From Saccopteryx bilineata (lineage: Eukaryota; Chordata; Mammalia; Chiroptera; Emballonuridae), in NCBI RefSeq assembly GCF_036850765.1, contig NC_089492.1, forward strand, positions 292,724,590 through 292,788,589: 64,000 nt of DNA, in the 5' to 3' direction. The translations under genes were made by a program, and so were the position numbers. Shown piece after piece: positions 1-11,883 of the stretch. The notes beneath the pieces were generated by a model. It searched no databases, was not told the origin of the DNA, and saw nothing but the letters and a program-made list of their open reading frames with translations. The number at the start of each line of letters is the position of its first letter. The first letter of the stretch is position 1.

Positions 1-1542
1 CATTTCCCCATCTGGGTGCGGGGTGTGATCGTTGCCTCTGCATCTTCTCAGACAACAAAGCTAGAAAGTAATTTTGGTTACCCACGTGCACACATGTGTC
101 TATAACCATTTCCACAAGTAGCCATTTGTATTTGTGCTTTAACTCTCGGTCTGGCAGGAGGGCTGCACAGGCCACAGGGAGGTTCTGTGAACAGTGTCTC
201 TTTTCAACTCACCCACTGAATTCAGGAGCAAGTAGTGAAGCACCTTATATCCCTGAAAAGCCAATAAGTCCCAGGAAAACCTAGAATTCTCTAGGAAGCA
301 ATGCAAGATATTCACTGGGCCTATCCCGAGAAGCACTGGGACGGCGGGATTGGTGCACCATTGCACCCAGGGCCTCCTGTCCCGTCTGCTGCAGGAGAGG
401 CATCACAGGCTCCGAGGGTTGCTTGGCACCCTCCCCAGGAAGCCCTTGGTTGGCACCAGCTGGGGCTGGTCTGCAGGTGCCAGAAAAGCACTGGGCAGCC
501 CCCGGGGGCCAGTGCAGGGGTTGTTTTCCATATTAACAGGGCTGCAGGAAGATTACTGTGGCCAGGCCAAGACGCGGGAATGGCGAGGGACTGTGCCATG
601 GGCATGATACCTCTGACACAGTAGCCACACGTGAACCCCTTCCTCCTGCCCCGCCACCCACCCTCAGCTGGCAGAGCTAACCCTGGTGCTCACTCTGAAG
701 CCAAGATGCCAAATGAATTAACTAGAACCCCGGCGCTTGCAGAGGAGGGTGTCTGTTGCGGAGGCAGGATCAGGGCAAGCCTGTCCCTTTCCTGTCAGGG
801 TCTATTCACATAAACCGACCACCTGGATGTCACATTTAAAGGCAAATCACCCAGGTTAGGGTCGGAAGCCACTGCTACAGAACCCGGATATACGTCACGT
901 GTGGACGCAGAAAGCTGGTCCAAGGGCTGCTCTATACTTGTGGACCCCAGCTTTCCAAAAGAAAGATCATCCCTTCCTGCCTCCCTCCCGGGAATGTGGT
1001 CGAACATCAGTCCCACAGTTAAGAGGCACAACCGGTGAAATCTGATACAAGCAGATTTCAAAACAGGTCAGTGGATAGGGACAACAGGAACTATTACTGG
1101 CACAAGAGGAGAGATTAAAGTAGAGAGGCACCCAGGTGACAGTTCTCATCTGCAAACCCAACAAGCAGTTTTCTGCATATCCATCAACTGGCCTCCCCAA
1201 CCTGCACATGGATCAAGCCAAATACGAGCAATCACCCGCATTTGACCTTGGTTTCTTGACATTTTCTCAGGATAAAAGGTCGGCTGCCTATGAAATATTG
1301 TTCAGATATTTCCAAGTCTTCTTATCTATATTTTCACATCACAATGTGCATCGATGGTCCCCCAGCCATTGGGACAGGTGATTCTCCCCCAGGAGAAGAT
1401 GAGAGCCCTGCCTTCCATGAGACATACCCAAGTCTCAGACCCAGGGTCTGCAGAGCCCCATGCCTTGTGGCAAACCATCGGGACTCCAGAGGCAGGACAA
1501 ACACATGTGCAAGTGACCGCTGCCAGGAAGATGGGTCAAAAC
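1..1542. other. Intergenic DNA, nothing recognised
   Basis: Mixed-composition mammalian intergenic sequence. I see no exon with flanking splice sites, no CpG island and no intact repeat. The open frames here are short and resemble no protein I know. In human the next gene on this side of MXRA8 is AURKAIP1; none of its coding sequence is visible here. Confidence 0.5.
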
Positions 1543-1555
1543 CAGTAGAAAGAGC

Positions 1556-1899
1556 CTGACCGGGTGGTGGCGCAGTGGATAGAGCGTTGGACTGGGATGT
1601 GGAGGACCCAGATTCGAGACCCCGAGGTTGCCAGCTTGAGCGCAGGCTCATCTGGTTTGAGCAAAGCTCACCAGCTTGGACCCAAGGTCGCTGGCTCGAG
1701 CAAGGGGTTACTTGGTCTGCTGAAGGCCCACGGTCAAGGCACATATGAGAAAGCAATCAATGAACAACTAAGGTGTTGCAACGAAAAACTGATGACTGAT
1801 TCTTCTCTCTCCGTTCCTGTCTGTCTGTTCCTATTTATCCCTCTCTCTGACTCTCTGTCTCTGTAAAAAACAACAACAACAAACAAACAAACAAAAAAA
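1556..1899 (+). mobile_element. tRNA-derived SINE (bat type A), full length
   Basis: The element starts CTGACCGGGTGGTGGCGCAG, carries Pol III A-box-like (GTGGCGCAGTGG) and B-box-like (GATTCGAGACC) segments, and has a tRNA-unrelated body. It ends in a pyrimidine-rich CTCTCTCTGACTCTCTGTCTC tract followed by an A-rich (AAC/AAAC)n tail. A 13-bp direct repeat CAGTAGAAAGAGC flanks it (1543-1555 and 1900-1912), the target-site duplication expected of L1-mediated insertion. The same family recurs at 3336, 31710, 32421, 37772 and 43492, on either strand. Confidence 0.9.
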
Positions 1900-1912
1900 C
1901 AGTAGAAAGAGC

Positions 1913-2183
1913 GTGAGTGTGACCTTGCTATGGTCTATGCTGCATTCTGCCCTCTGACCTCAATAGTAGGCTGTATCAACACACGTCCGAGGAAATGCCA
2001 GGACACCTTGTGGCTCCACTGTCACCCACACCATGCTCCATGGCCACCAGCCCATCCTGAACAGAGACTCCAATCACTTCCCCTTGTGCAACTTGGTGGC
2101 TCTTGCCTTCTTAAGTCCTGGCTTTGCTCCGGGACACAGCTGTATTTGTCTTCAGTGGCTGCATCACAAACCACCACAAACTG
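1913..2183. other. Left part of an old dispersed repeat or unique DNA
   Basis: The end of this stretch (TTTGTCTTCAGTGGCTGCAT, then ACAAACCACCACAAACTG) and its continuation after 2424 (GAGCAGCTTAATACAGC) resemble a widespread old mammalian LTR-like repeat that I know but cannot name. The SINE at 2184-2423 splits it. No gene seen. Confidence 0.3.
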
Positions 2184-2325
2184 TACCTGGCCTGGAGGCT
2201 TGGTGGATAGAGCGTCGTGCTGACATGCCGAGGTCAAGGGTTCAGTCTTCAATCAGGGCACGTAGGAGAACCCACCAATGAGCGCACAACTAGATGGGAC
2301 AACTCAGTGGAACAGTGAGTTGATG

Positions 2326-2373
<48 letters not shown>

Positions 2374-2423
2374 CCCCTCCCTCCCTCTCAAATCCATGGA
2401 AAAATTAAAGAATTTAAAAATTG
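2184..2423 (+). mobile_element. tRNA-derived SINE with (CT)n tail region
   Basis: A degenerate tRNA-like head (GCTTGGTGGATAGAGCG, then GGTTCAGTC as B-box remnant) is followed by a long CT dinucleotide run at about 2325-2385 and an AAATTAAAGAATTTAAAAA tail. The 10-bp repeat CCACAAACTG flanks it at 2174-2183 and 2424-2433. The head differs from the SINE at 1556, so this is a different subfamily. Confidence 0.75.
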
Positions 2424-2433
2424 CCACAAACTG

Positions 2434-3335
2434 AGCAGCTTAATACAGCATATTTGTCACCATACAGCTTCGATGGATCAGGCTGAGGGTCTCGCCAGGT
2501 GAAACCTGCTTCAGTGGGGCCTGCGTCCTCACCGGTGGTGCCAGTAGCTTCCTGATCTTCCAGCTTTTTGCGGTTGTATGATGGAAGTCTGCGTTCTCAT
2601 TGGCTCACAGCCAGGGCTGCCATGTGGTCCCCTCCATGAGCGTTTTCACTGTGCAGCAGCCGGCAGGGGAAGCTGACTCCAGTGAGCTGTGATGGGGATT
2701 CTGAATCAGGGAGTGACATCTTAGCACCTTGTCATGTGGGTGTGAAGCACTATTCCCCTGTAATCACCACTCCTGCCCACTCGAGGGCAGGACACAGGGT
2801 GTGGACATGGCAGCCAGAGCTCTGGGAGTCTCTTAGAACCTGGCCCGCAGACAGCTGTCTTCCTTGTATGTGCATGGGACTCCTGACAGCTCTAAACTAA
2901 CTGTCTTGGCATTTCCTGTATCACCAGACCACATCCCTCCGGCACTTAATTTCTTCCAGGCCCACGCTTTCTCCTTTCAGTGGCGGTGGTGTGGAAGCCA
3001 GACCACGCCAGCACCACTGGTCCTCACCTGGGAGGTAGCTTCCCTGGGCCATGGACTTGGTGGGTGTAGCTCTCTCAGAGGCCATTGCGGTCAGTCGGGA
3101 AGTAGCCCTGTCTTATTCTCCTGACAGTACTTCTCACAGAGCATAAAATGAACTTATTGATCATCCAGCATGGCTCCCGTTCCTCCAAGGGCTTCAACTG
3201 GGCGGGAGCCACACTGATTCCCCTGCCTGGCACACAGTAGGTGCTCAACAGCAGATCCATGTGAACCATATGTGTGAGTGTCTGGTTGAGTCTCTGAGTG
3301 CCTCTGTGTCTTTTTCTCTCTCTCTCTCTTTCTTT
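2434..3335. other. Intergenic DNA, partly old repeat
   Basis: The first part probably continues the old LTR-like repeat interrupted at 2184. The rest has no splice-flanked coding segment or promoter-like CpG cluster. Nothing else recognised. Confidence 0.35.
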
Positions 3336-3662
3336 TTTTCTTACAGAGACAGAGAGAGAGTCAGAGAGAGGGATAGATAGGAACAGACAGGCCGGAATGG
3401 AGAGAGATGAGAAGCATCAATTATCAGTTTTTCATTGTGACACCTTAGTTGTTCATTGATTGCTTTCTCATATGTGCCTTGACCTTGGGCGTTCAGCAGA
3501 CCGAGTAACCCCTTGCTCAAGCCAGTGACCTTGGGTCCAAGCTGGTGAGCTTTTGCTCAAACCAGATGAGCCTGCGCTCAAACTGGCGACCTCGGGGTCT
3601 CGAATCTGGGTTCTCAGCATCCCAGTCCGACGCTCTATCCACTGCGCCACCACCTGGTCAGG
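3336..3662 (-). mobile_element. tRNA-derived SINE (bat type A), reverse
   Basis: Reverse complement of the family at 1556-1899: the head is at about 3620-3662 (CGCTCTATCCACTGCGCCAC) and the tail (TTTTTTTCTTACAGAGACAGAG) is at the low-coordinate end. The head abuts the TTTC microsatellite, so no clean target duplication can be read. Confidence 0.85.
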
Positions 3663-3769
<107 letters not shown>

Positions 3770-3951
3770 GCTTTATTTATTGATTTTAGAGGGAGGAGAG
3801 AGAGAAAAAAAAGGGAGGGGGGAGAGGCACAGGAAACTTCAACTGTGCAGTAGTTGCTTCTTGTTCCTTGATCAGGCAAGCCGGGGGTTTTGAACTGGCG
3901 ACCTCAGCGTTCCAGGTTGAGGCTTTATTCACACTGTGTTACCACAGGTCA
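3770..3951 (-). mobile_element. tRNA-derived SINE (short type B), reverse
   Basis: Starts TTTATTTATTGATTTTAGAG (complement of the A-rich tail) and ends in a complement of a tRNA-like head (GGTTTTGAACTGGCGACCTC is the B-box region, then CACTGTGTTACCACAGGTCAGGC). The same short family recurs at 32786, 37240, 42778 and 45256. Confidence 0.75.
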
Positions 3952-6089
3952 GGCAGGTCAGGCTGAGTGCCTGTGGTTTTTCTTCCCAATGAGCTAGGCT
4001 GCCTGGAATGTCCAAGTCCTCAGCGGGGCTGCTGGCTGAGCCCCGGTTCGGTCACGCCTCCTAGGAGAGGAGCGGTGGCTCCAGGGCTCTGGTATGGCTG
4101 GGGACTCAGCCAGAGCTCTCGAGGTGGAACTGTGGTGAAATCACTGTCATTGTCTGTCCTGTTCTGTCCTCTTCTCAGATGGAGGTGCCAGGCAGAGCTA
4201 GGGGGTCAGCAGCCCACAGGCACTCCAGGAGCTGGGGGACTCAGGCTCTGGCTGCTGTCCTCTGTGGCCATTTCCTGCCATGGATCCAAGGATCGGCAGG
4301 GTGGGGGTGCAGCAGCCCTTTGCCTCAGAGCAGAAAGAACAGGATGGGGCAGGGAAGAGGGGGTTGCAGCCCTCCACTAAATCTGTCCATCCTTGCCCAG
4401 TGGGGCATGGGGCTCCACTTGCCCTCAGTGACACTCCCCTCAGACTTCTTTCTGCATTTGGGTTGAGGTGAGGTCTGGGCCTGCAGCAGGAAGGCCCCAC
4501 CAGACCTCAGCACAGCAGGCCTGATGCCAGGGACCTGCTGGGAGAGGGAGGGCTGTGCAGGGACTTTAGAGGCTAACCAGGCACCCCCAGGCTCCTAGTT
4601 CAGGGCTGAGAGCTGATAAGGTCCCCCCAGACCAAGCCGTCTGCCCTGGGCCATCTCTGCCTCTCTCCAGCATTGCTTAGACATCTTCCCTCCGTGGAGG
4701 AAAAGAGGACAGAGATGGAGAGGCAGACACGGGCAGGCAGGGCACAGAGTGTGGAGAGCGGGAGGGCGGCCACCAGCACTAATATAAACCAGTTAGAAAA
4801 ACAGGAGGGCAGGCCAGGCCTCAAGGCTGGCCAGGCAGGCTTGTTTTTCCAGAATGAAAGGCCCAGGGAGGAGCTGGGGATGGAGCTCTGACTCCAGTTT
4901 GGAAAATGGGCTCCACCCCTCAGGCTCTGGATACTGCTAAGGAACATCTGTCTGTTATGTGGGTGGGTGTGGGCCTCCCTGTTGTCACCCCTGTCCCCTC
5001 TGCAGCAACTTTGGCCTCCTCCCCTGCCTGGAGCTGGGCTAGGCTCCTGGCTTGTCTGAGGACTTGGGACCAGGGCAGGGTTCAAGGATGAGACCCCAGC
5101 CTGTCGGGGACTGGGGCTTGTGACTATAATTCAATCCAAATGGACTGTCTAAAAATGCGCTATGGGTTTTTGTGGTTGTTTGGATTTTTTTTTTCCCCTG
5201 AGGTTTGCTTAACTAGAAGGAGTGGGTTTGGTACACAGTGTATGCTCTGTTATTTCGCATTTGTTTATGTGACTTTGTAGGTTTTCCCAAAGTTTCAAAT
5301 TTGTGCCTTCTGGGAGGGGATAGCGACTCCCATACCCTCTCTTTTCTCTTCTCTCCCTCTCCACTGCATGGGTGAGGTGCTCCCTGGAGCACTCTCACTG
5401 GGTCTGGCTGGGGTGGTCCTAGGAGCAGTGTAACCCGGGTTTGGTTTCAGGGACACCAGACTCCGCCTTGATGGTGGGGAAAAGGTTTGGCAGGGCAGGC
5501 CAGAGAGGTGGGTGTTGCTCACCCACGGGCCTCCTCAGGGCTCAGGGTCCCCACCACTCATCTCCCTAGCTAATATGGGGGTAAAGATGATTGGTAGACA
5601 GCAGGGCCTTCATGTTCTCCCCAGGCTTCCCCCCCTAATCCCGCCAGCGCTGGTGCTATCCTGATCCCCATTTCGCAGATGAAGAAATGCAGCCCCAAAG
5701 AAGAAGGGCATGGTCTGGCAGCCTGGGTCCTTGGGGGTCCCTGCCCCGGGATGCCTTTCTGCTAGCCTTCAGCTCCACAGCAAGCAGAAGGGAGGACCCC
5801 ACCCAGCGCTCTGGCAAGGCTGCCCATGTAGGGGAATGCCTTGTGGCAGTGTCTCCCTACAGAGGTGGGGTGAGGGGATGCTCACCCCAGAACTCCAGCC
5901 CTGCAGCAAGCCCAGAAGGGCCCCATGTGTCACATGGCATCTGAGACTGTGCCCTCAGGTCCTCCTGCCTTCCAAGGGCTGGGCTGTTGCCCCCTCTCCA
6001 GGACCCAAGCCAGATAGGGGGTCAGGTCTGCCTGGACTGCCCCCACTGTCTGGGACATAGTAGCCACAGCGTCCCCCTCCCCACCAGGC
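3952..6089. other. Intergenic DNA upstream of MXRA8
   Basis: GC-rich but CpG-poor sequence. The longest open frame (4600-5085, minus) has no family resemblance. I see no repeat with target duplications. It may hold MXRA8 enhancers, but nothing in it can be named. Confidence 0.4.
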
Positions 6090-6285
6090 CAGGAGAGGAG
6101 GCGGGGAGGCCAAGGGGCCGGGCAGGAGCTAGGGGGCGGTCTGCAGACTGCCGACCAGCCCAGGGCTCCGTGATGTCATGGCGGGTGCTAAGGAGGGGGA
6201 GGGGGCTGGCTGTTTTTCTGGAGAGTTAGAGCTGGAGGAAGTGAGACAAAGCGAGGCCGGCAGGGCCGTGCTGGCGGCAGGAGCC
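6090..6285 (+). promoter_or_regulatory. Probable MXRA8 promoter and 5' UTR
   Basis: GC-rich stretch just upstream of the MXRA8 start codon, with GGGCGG- and GGGAGG-type boxes (AGGGGGCGGTCTGC, AAGGAGGGGGAGGGGGC) and no evident TATA box. The start ATG has the context GGAGCCATGG, a good Kozak match. The transcription start itself cannot be read from sequence. Confidence 0.45.
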
Positions 6286-9200
6286 ATGGAGCTACAGTCC
6301 GGAGTCTTACTCTGGAAACTTCTGCTTCTGCAGAGTGAGTTTGGGCTGTGGGGGTCAGGAGGTGCAGACTGCCAGTGGGTCTGAGTGAGCTTGGGGCTTT
6401 AGGTAAATCCGCCTGTCTGAACTTGAGCCCAGAGAGGTAGGATGTCCCCACTGGGGCTCGGAAAGGGACAGGTCTGGGGTGCCTCAGAGGGAGCAGCTCA
6501 TGATGATAAGGGTCTCCAGGACCCAGGAGATTGTGAATCTTTAGACATCCTCCAGAACTTCCTGTCACACAGAAGCAAAGCAGAGCCAGAGGCCAAGAAA
6601 GGCAGGGAGGTTGAGGCAGGAGACTATTTCCCTCGTGCACCCCACTGCTGGGGGAAGCCCCCCAGGCCTGTACTCCCCGTTGTCAGGAGGGGAGCCGGCT
6701 GGGGATTGTGGGGGCCTGGGAACTGTGGGGCTTGCAGGGTCTGTTCTAGCTTCCTTCCTAGGCTTCCGGACCCCTGAGCCCGCCCCAAGCCTGGCCTGCT
6801 GACCCGGCACATTCCTCTGTCCTGGGCACTCAGCCACTTCTCTGGAGCAGGAACTTGGCCGTGAGGTGGCAGATGGTGGGGTCGCTCTCCACATCCAGCC
6901 TTTTTGTGCTTCAGATCTCTGCCCTTCAGAAAGGCCAGTGGGGCTCTGGCCCTGAGCACTGGTGTTAGGGGGTGGCTCCCAGTGGACAGAGGACCTCCAC
7001 AGGCTCATGTGGTATGGCCCTTAGCAGGTGCAGTGCCTGCCACACTGGATACCAGCTTCCCCCCATGCATCAGGGTCTGGTGGCCGTGCTGCAGTGATGG
7101 GGATGGCAGCCACAGGTCCTGACCAGCATGCACTCCAGAGCCAGCCAGTGAGGGGGTGGTATAACCCTAGCCCCACCACTCATCCCCGAAAGGACTAGTG
7201 CTGTCCCCTGCAGTCCAGCTGCAGTGGCTGTGAGGATTAAGTGGGGGCCCATGGGAGAGGTGCCTGTGCCATGTGGGGCTAGAGGAGACCCCACCCTGTA
7301 CCCATGTTTCCTCTTGGCTCCTTTGACTTTATCACCGTCCATTAATGGTGTTATTAGCACCCACCTGAGCTAAGACTATAAAAGGGACGGGGGGGGGGGG
7401 GGGCAAGTGCTCCTCCCACTGTGTTGGTGACTTGGATATAAACACTCAAATCGCCCTCCCCCCATGTGACACTCGCTCTTCCTCTCCTTCCAGGCTCTGC
7501 AGTCATTCTGTCCTCAGGTAAATGATACCCTCCCCTGTCCACCACAAATGTCCCCTTCCTGTGTGGCCAGACCCACCTAGTACCTGTCCCCTTAGGTCCC
7601 ACCCATCCTCCAGTGACTCCCCTTCCCACCAGGGCCATCTGGGTCCATGACAGGAGGCAGCTCCGTGGTGTCTGAGTCTGCAGTGAGCTGGGCAGCCGGT
7701 GCTCGGGCTGTGCTGCTTTGTCAGAGCCCGCGCATGGTATGGACCCAAGACCGGTTGCACGACCGCCAGCGCGTGGTCCACTGGGACCTCAGCGGTGGCC
7801 CAGCCGGGCCCGCGCGCCGACTAGTGGACATGTATTCCGCGGGCGAGCAGCGTGTGTATGAGCCGCGCGACCGCGACCGCCTCCTGCTGTCGCCCTCCGC
7901 CTTCCACGATGGCAACTTCTCGCTGCTTATCCGCGGTATGAGGACCTTGAACCGCAGCACGGGCAGGGGCCCGGGAGTTCATGGCTGGTTTCAGGGCCTG
8001 GAAGTTCATGAGTGGTTTCCTTCTGTGTGCGTAGCGGTGGAAGAGACAGACGAGGGGTTGTACACCTGTAACCTGCACCATCATTACTGCCACCTCTACG
8101 AGAACCTGCCCATCCGCCTGGAGGTCACAGACAACCGTGAGTGCGCCAGCCCCGGCGGACCCCTCTCTCCCTGTTCCCTCCCTCTCTCCCTGTTCCCTCC
8201 CTCTCTCCCTGTTCCCTCCCTCTCCCCTCCCCTGCCCCGGGTGCTGACAGACCTGCGCCCTACAGCCCACGCCGCCGGCGCGCACTGGGATGGCGAGAAA
8301 GAGGTGCTGGTGGTGGAGCGCGGTGCGCCCGCGCTTCTGACTTGCGTGAACCGCGCTCATGTGTGGACCGACCATCACCTGGAGGAGGCGCAGCAGGTGG
8401 TGCACTGGGACCGGCAGCCACCTGGGGTCCCGCACGACCGCGCCGACCGCCTGCTTGACCTGTATGCGTCAGGCGAGCGCCGTGCCTACGGGCCGTCCTT
8501 CCTTCGCGACCGCGTGGCGGTGGAAGCAGACGCCTTTGAGCGCGGCGACTTTTCGCTGCGCATTGACCCGCTGGAGCCGGCCGACGAGGGCACCTACTCC
8601 TGCCACCTGCACCACCACTACTGCGGCCTGCATGAGCGTCGCGTCTTCCACCTGAGAGTCACCGAGCCCGCCGCCCCCGAGCCGCCCCAACGGGACTCGC
8701 CGGGCAACGGTTCCATCCACAGCAGCGCCCCGGCCCCAGGTGCAGGAGGCCGCCCTGGGCTCCAGGGGATGTCTAAGGGCTGAGAATGGCCAGGACCATC
8801 TAGTGGGAGCCAACCGGGCCCCTCCCTGTCCCACATAAGGGAACTCAGTGTCAGCGAGGGGAGGCCCCTACGGGCTGCAGGACCGCCTGTCCCTTCCCGA
8901 GATCTACGTTGCACAGCAGGGGCAGCTTGGGTCGGGTGCACCGTGTGGTCAGCCACGTGGTGAATTCCCTGACCTGTCCCCACATGGCCCCTGCAGACCC
9001 CACGCTGGTGCGCGGCCGCAGCAGCGTTATCAACGTCATCGTCCCCGAGGGCCGGGCCCACTTCTTCCAGCAGCTGGGCTATGTGCTGGCCACCCTGCTG
9101 CTCTTTATCCTGCTGCTCATCACAGTCATTCTGGCCACTCGTCAGCGCCGCTGCGGAGGTGAGCCCTGCTTTGGAGAGCAGGAGTGAGGCCAAAACAAGG

Positions 9201-9966
9201 AACCCTCTCCCTGCTGGCCAAAGGGGGATCTTGGGGTGCAGTGTCTGAGCAGAGGACAAGCAGGGGGCCCGGTGAATCTCCTTGATGGGGTGGAAGGATT
9301 CCTCTGGGCTGTTTGTGCCGGTGAGGAGACCAGACTGCTCTGAACATGAGTCTCCCTTCCCAGGTTATGAATACTCGGACAAGAGGTCAAGGAAGTCAAA
9401 GGGGTGAGTGCTCCTCCCTCTGTCCTGGGTTGCCAGGCCTCGCCCCACCTGCTGCTAAACCTCCCATCACCCTCCCTCCTCCAGGAAGGATGTGAACATG
9501 GCAGAGTTTGCTGTGGCCACAGGGGACCAAGCTTTTTACAGGAGTGAGGACATCCAACTAGGTGAGGCCTCCCTGCCCCCCCATCCCATCCCCACACACA
9601 AAGGCAGGGAGTGAGGGAGGCTCCATGCCCTGGCTGGAGAGGCTCACCCTGCTCTCTCCCTGCACCAGATTACAAAAACAACATCCTGAAGGAGAGGGCT
9701 GAGCTGGCTCACTGCCCTCTGCCTGCCAAGCATATCGACTTGAACAAAGGTGAGTGGCTTGGAGGGAGACCTCTGCCCATCGAGCCAGGCCAAGTCCCAC
9801 TCCACTCCCTCTCAGAAGGCACCAGCCAGCCCCCTGGGGAGGAGTCCATGGCCATCTCTGTGCTCCAGAATCCTTGGGCAGTCTTGCTGGGTGGAGGGGC
9901 AGAGGGCAGCCACCCACCCACCTGTCCCCTTGGTTTCCAGAGTTCAGGAAGGAGTACTGCAAATAA
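6286..9966 (+). CDS. MXRA8: Matrix remodeling-associated protein 8 (limitrin), 10 coding exons
   Basis: Type I membrane protein with two V-like Ig domains. In human and mouse it acts in adhesion (integrin alphaV-beta3 contact) and is the entry receptor used by arthritogenic alphaviruses. Coding exons: 6286-6334, 7494-7517, 7633-7935, 8035-8136, 8266-8739, 8997-9158, 9364-9403, 9485-9561, 9669-9749, 9941-9966; all introns are GT-AG and the joined frame gives 445 aa (human 442). Residues 1-20 are a signal peptide. Both Ig domains show the family repeat ([10 protein letters not shown] in the first, [10 protein letters not shown] in the second) and a DRQxV(V)HWD core. A single TM helix (about 346-365) is followed by a short basic tail ending KEYCK. 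The start was chosen from the Kozak context and match to human MELQ/MALP..LLWKL. The first domain shows no extra loop relative to human. Nearly certain identity. Confidence 0.96.
8161..8229 (+). repeat. 19-bp pyrimidine minisatellite in MXRA8 intron 4
   Basis: Three perfect tandem copies of CCCTCTCTCCCTGTTCCCT (8161-8217) plus a partial fourth, making up about half of the 129-nt intron between exons 4 and 5. It extends the pyrimidine content upstream of the exon 5 acceptor. Confidence 0.95.
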
Positions 9967-10817
9967 GGCGATTGGGGCTCCTGGCTGGCCAGCAGCTCTG
10001 CCAACTCCTGTTTATCTGTACGGAGCATGTCTTCCTGACTGACCCCCATGCGACCCACCTGGCCCCCCTCCAGCGGCTGGTCCCGCTGTGCTGGAACTTG
10101 GCTTGAACTGGTGCAGGGTGGGCTGCCTCTGGAGCCCCCTCCTGAGAGCCGCCCTCATCCTCACAAGCAACAGCGGCCTCCTTGGAACCCTGCCTGCTGC
10201 TGCTGCAGCCTCCCGCTCGGCAGCCCTCTGCAGGCGCTCACTGCTGGTCCTGTCCCCTTCTGGTACAGCCAAGCCCTCGCTGATGTTCACCAAGCCCTCA
10301 GGCTTCCCAGGCCTCTGCCCGAGTAGGGCTGCAAGACACCCTGGCAGGGAAACTCAGCAGGGACTCTTGGAGCTGGGGTCAACCTCAGGGCTGGCACTGC
10401 CCCCTTCTTCATGCTTTCCGGGGGGCAGCTGCCTGCTGACTCCCAGACTGCACTGTATTTGTTACCCAGCCAGGTTGCCATAGGCTCTGCACGGGGACTT
10501 GAGGATGGCACACCCCTGGTCCTGGGGTCATACCCTTCTGTGCTGCCTTCAGCCACCTGGGCCCTTTCTCTGCTTTCCACCCTGCTCCAGCCTCCTTTCC
10601 AAAAAGCTGCCTTGACAGTCGATGGGCTCCAGCTGACTTTTGGCCCCTCCCTGGGCTGAGTCTGAAGCTGGGTCATCATTTGGCATCTATTTTGTCTGAG
10701 GACCAGGAAGGGGGTGAAGATGGTTCTAGAGTGGCCTGTGCGGCCACTTCCCACACCCATATTTGCTCCTCTTGGGAAATTGCCACCATCGCAATAAAGA
10801 CCCTGTCTGATTTTTAG
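9967..10817 (+). other. MXRA8 3' UTR
   Basis: From the TAA stop to shortly after the AATAAA at 10793-10798. No intron signals or repeats seen. Confidence 0.75.
10793..10798 (+). terminator. MXRA8 poly(A) signal
   Basis: Canonical AATAAA 827 bases after the stop, in the context CGCAATAAAGACC, followed by a T-rich stretch (CTGATTTTTAG) suitable as a downstream element. Confidence 0.8.
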
Positions 10818-11616
10818 ACTTGGCCCCAGGTATGCCTCTGCTGGCCCCCTCCAGCTCCCTGGGGGCAGAGTCTGAGCCTGGGAACCCCCAAATATTTTCT
10901 TTCATCTAAAGTCCTACCATCAGCACCCATTGGAGTGGAAGGTCTGGGTGGGTGCCCTGGGAAGAGCGACCTCAGAATTCTGCAGCACTTGTGCATGGTT
11001 GGAACGGAGTTTGAGATCAGCTCCTGAGTTGAAGGTTTATTTGGATATGGGGAAGGGGGGGTATACTGGTGGATGTGAGGACAGAGGGGGTGGTGTTGGT
11101 CCAGTCCTCTGAGAGGCAGATGGGACTGGATATGTGAAGGTACAGGTGGAGGTGGCAGGAGGAGGTACCACTGGGTGCGGGTGTGACACTCCTGTGGAAG
11201 GGAGGGGCTGTGGTTGGAAGGAGCCTGTTGTTTCCCCAACCCTGACCCCATACTCCAAAGCCCTCCTGTGACAGCAGGGAGCAGGAAAGCTTGACTTTCA
11301 CCCCCGAGCTGGTATGCTTAAGAATATGACCTGCTGAGTGAGGAGGCAGAAGCCACCAACACAGGTGGGAATCAGAGTTCCCACTGAGGAAATGAAAACT
11401 CCGGGGCTGTTTTCATGAAGACGCAGTGTCAATAAATGCACACAAAGGAAATAAAGTCACAAGATTTATTACTTTGTGGATCCCAGAAACAGGGGCAGTG
11501 GGAAGGCTTGTGTCCCAGGTCACAAGCCAGCAGGAAACAGAGCAGGGTGAAAGGAAGCACCTGTAACTTATAAGGCAGTTGGGGTAGAGGTTACTAATTT
11601 TTCACAACCTCAACTT
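10818..11616. other. Intergenic DNA between MXRA8 and DVL1
   Basis: No exon or intact repeat seen. AATAAA strings at about 11430 and 11450 are not downstream of any recognised gene. Confidence 0.4.
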
Positions 11617-11628
11617 TGAGTGGTTATT

Positions 11629-11871
11629 TATTTTTTAAGTGAGAGGAAGGGGGATAGAAAGACAGACTCCCTCATGTGCCCTGACCAGGATCCATCTGGC
11701 AACCTCCATCTGGGGCTGACACTCTAACCAATTTAAACACTGGCTGTGAGAGGAGAAAAGAGAGAGAAGGGGGAGCAGATCATTGCTTCTCATGTGTGCC
11801 CTGACTGGGGATTGAACCCAGGACATCTGCACACTAGGCCGATACTCTAGCCACTGAGAACTGGCCAAGAC
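11629..11871 (-). mobile_element. tRNA-derived SINE, reverse, two tRNA-like modules
   Basis: Starts with a complement of an A-rich tail (TTTATTTTTTAAGTGAGAGG) and holds two tRNA-like complement modules (CTGACACTCTAACCA near 11717; CGATACTCTAGCCACTGAG near 11840). The 12-bp repeat TGAGTGGTTATT flanks it at 11617-11628 and 11872-11883. A similar dimeric element lies at 44683-44964. Confidence 0.8.
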
Positions 11872-11883
11872 TGAGTGGTTATT

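Noticed and set aside
4600..5085. 161-codon open frame on the minus strand upstream of MXRA8
   Set aside because: No family resemblance, no splice context, low-complexity Pro/Ser/Gly composition; typical of GC-rich intergenic DNA.
8161..8229. Possible coding repeat in MXRA8
   Set aside because: It lies between a GTGAGT donor and a CTACAG acceptor that restore the human-like protein when removed.
11425..11460. AATAAA strings as a gene 3' end
   Set aside because: No coding exon precedes them on either strand within reach, and MXRA8 already has a good signal at 10793.
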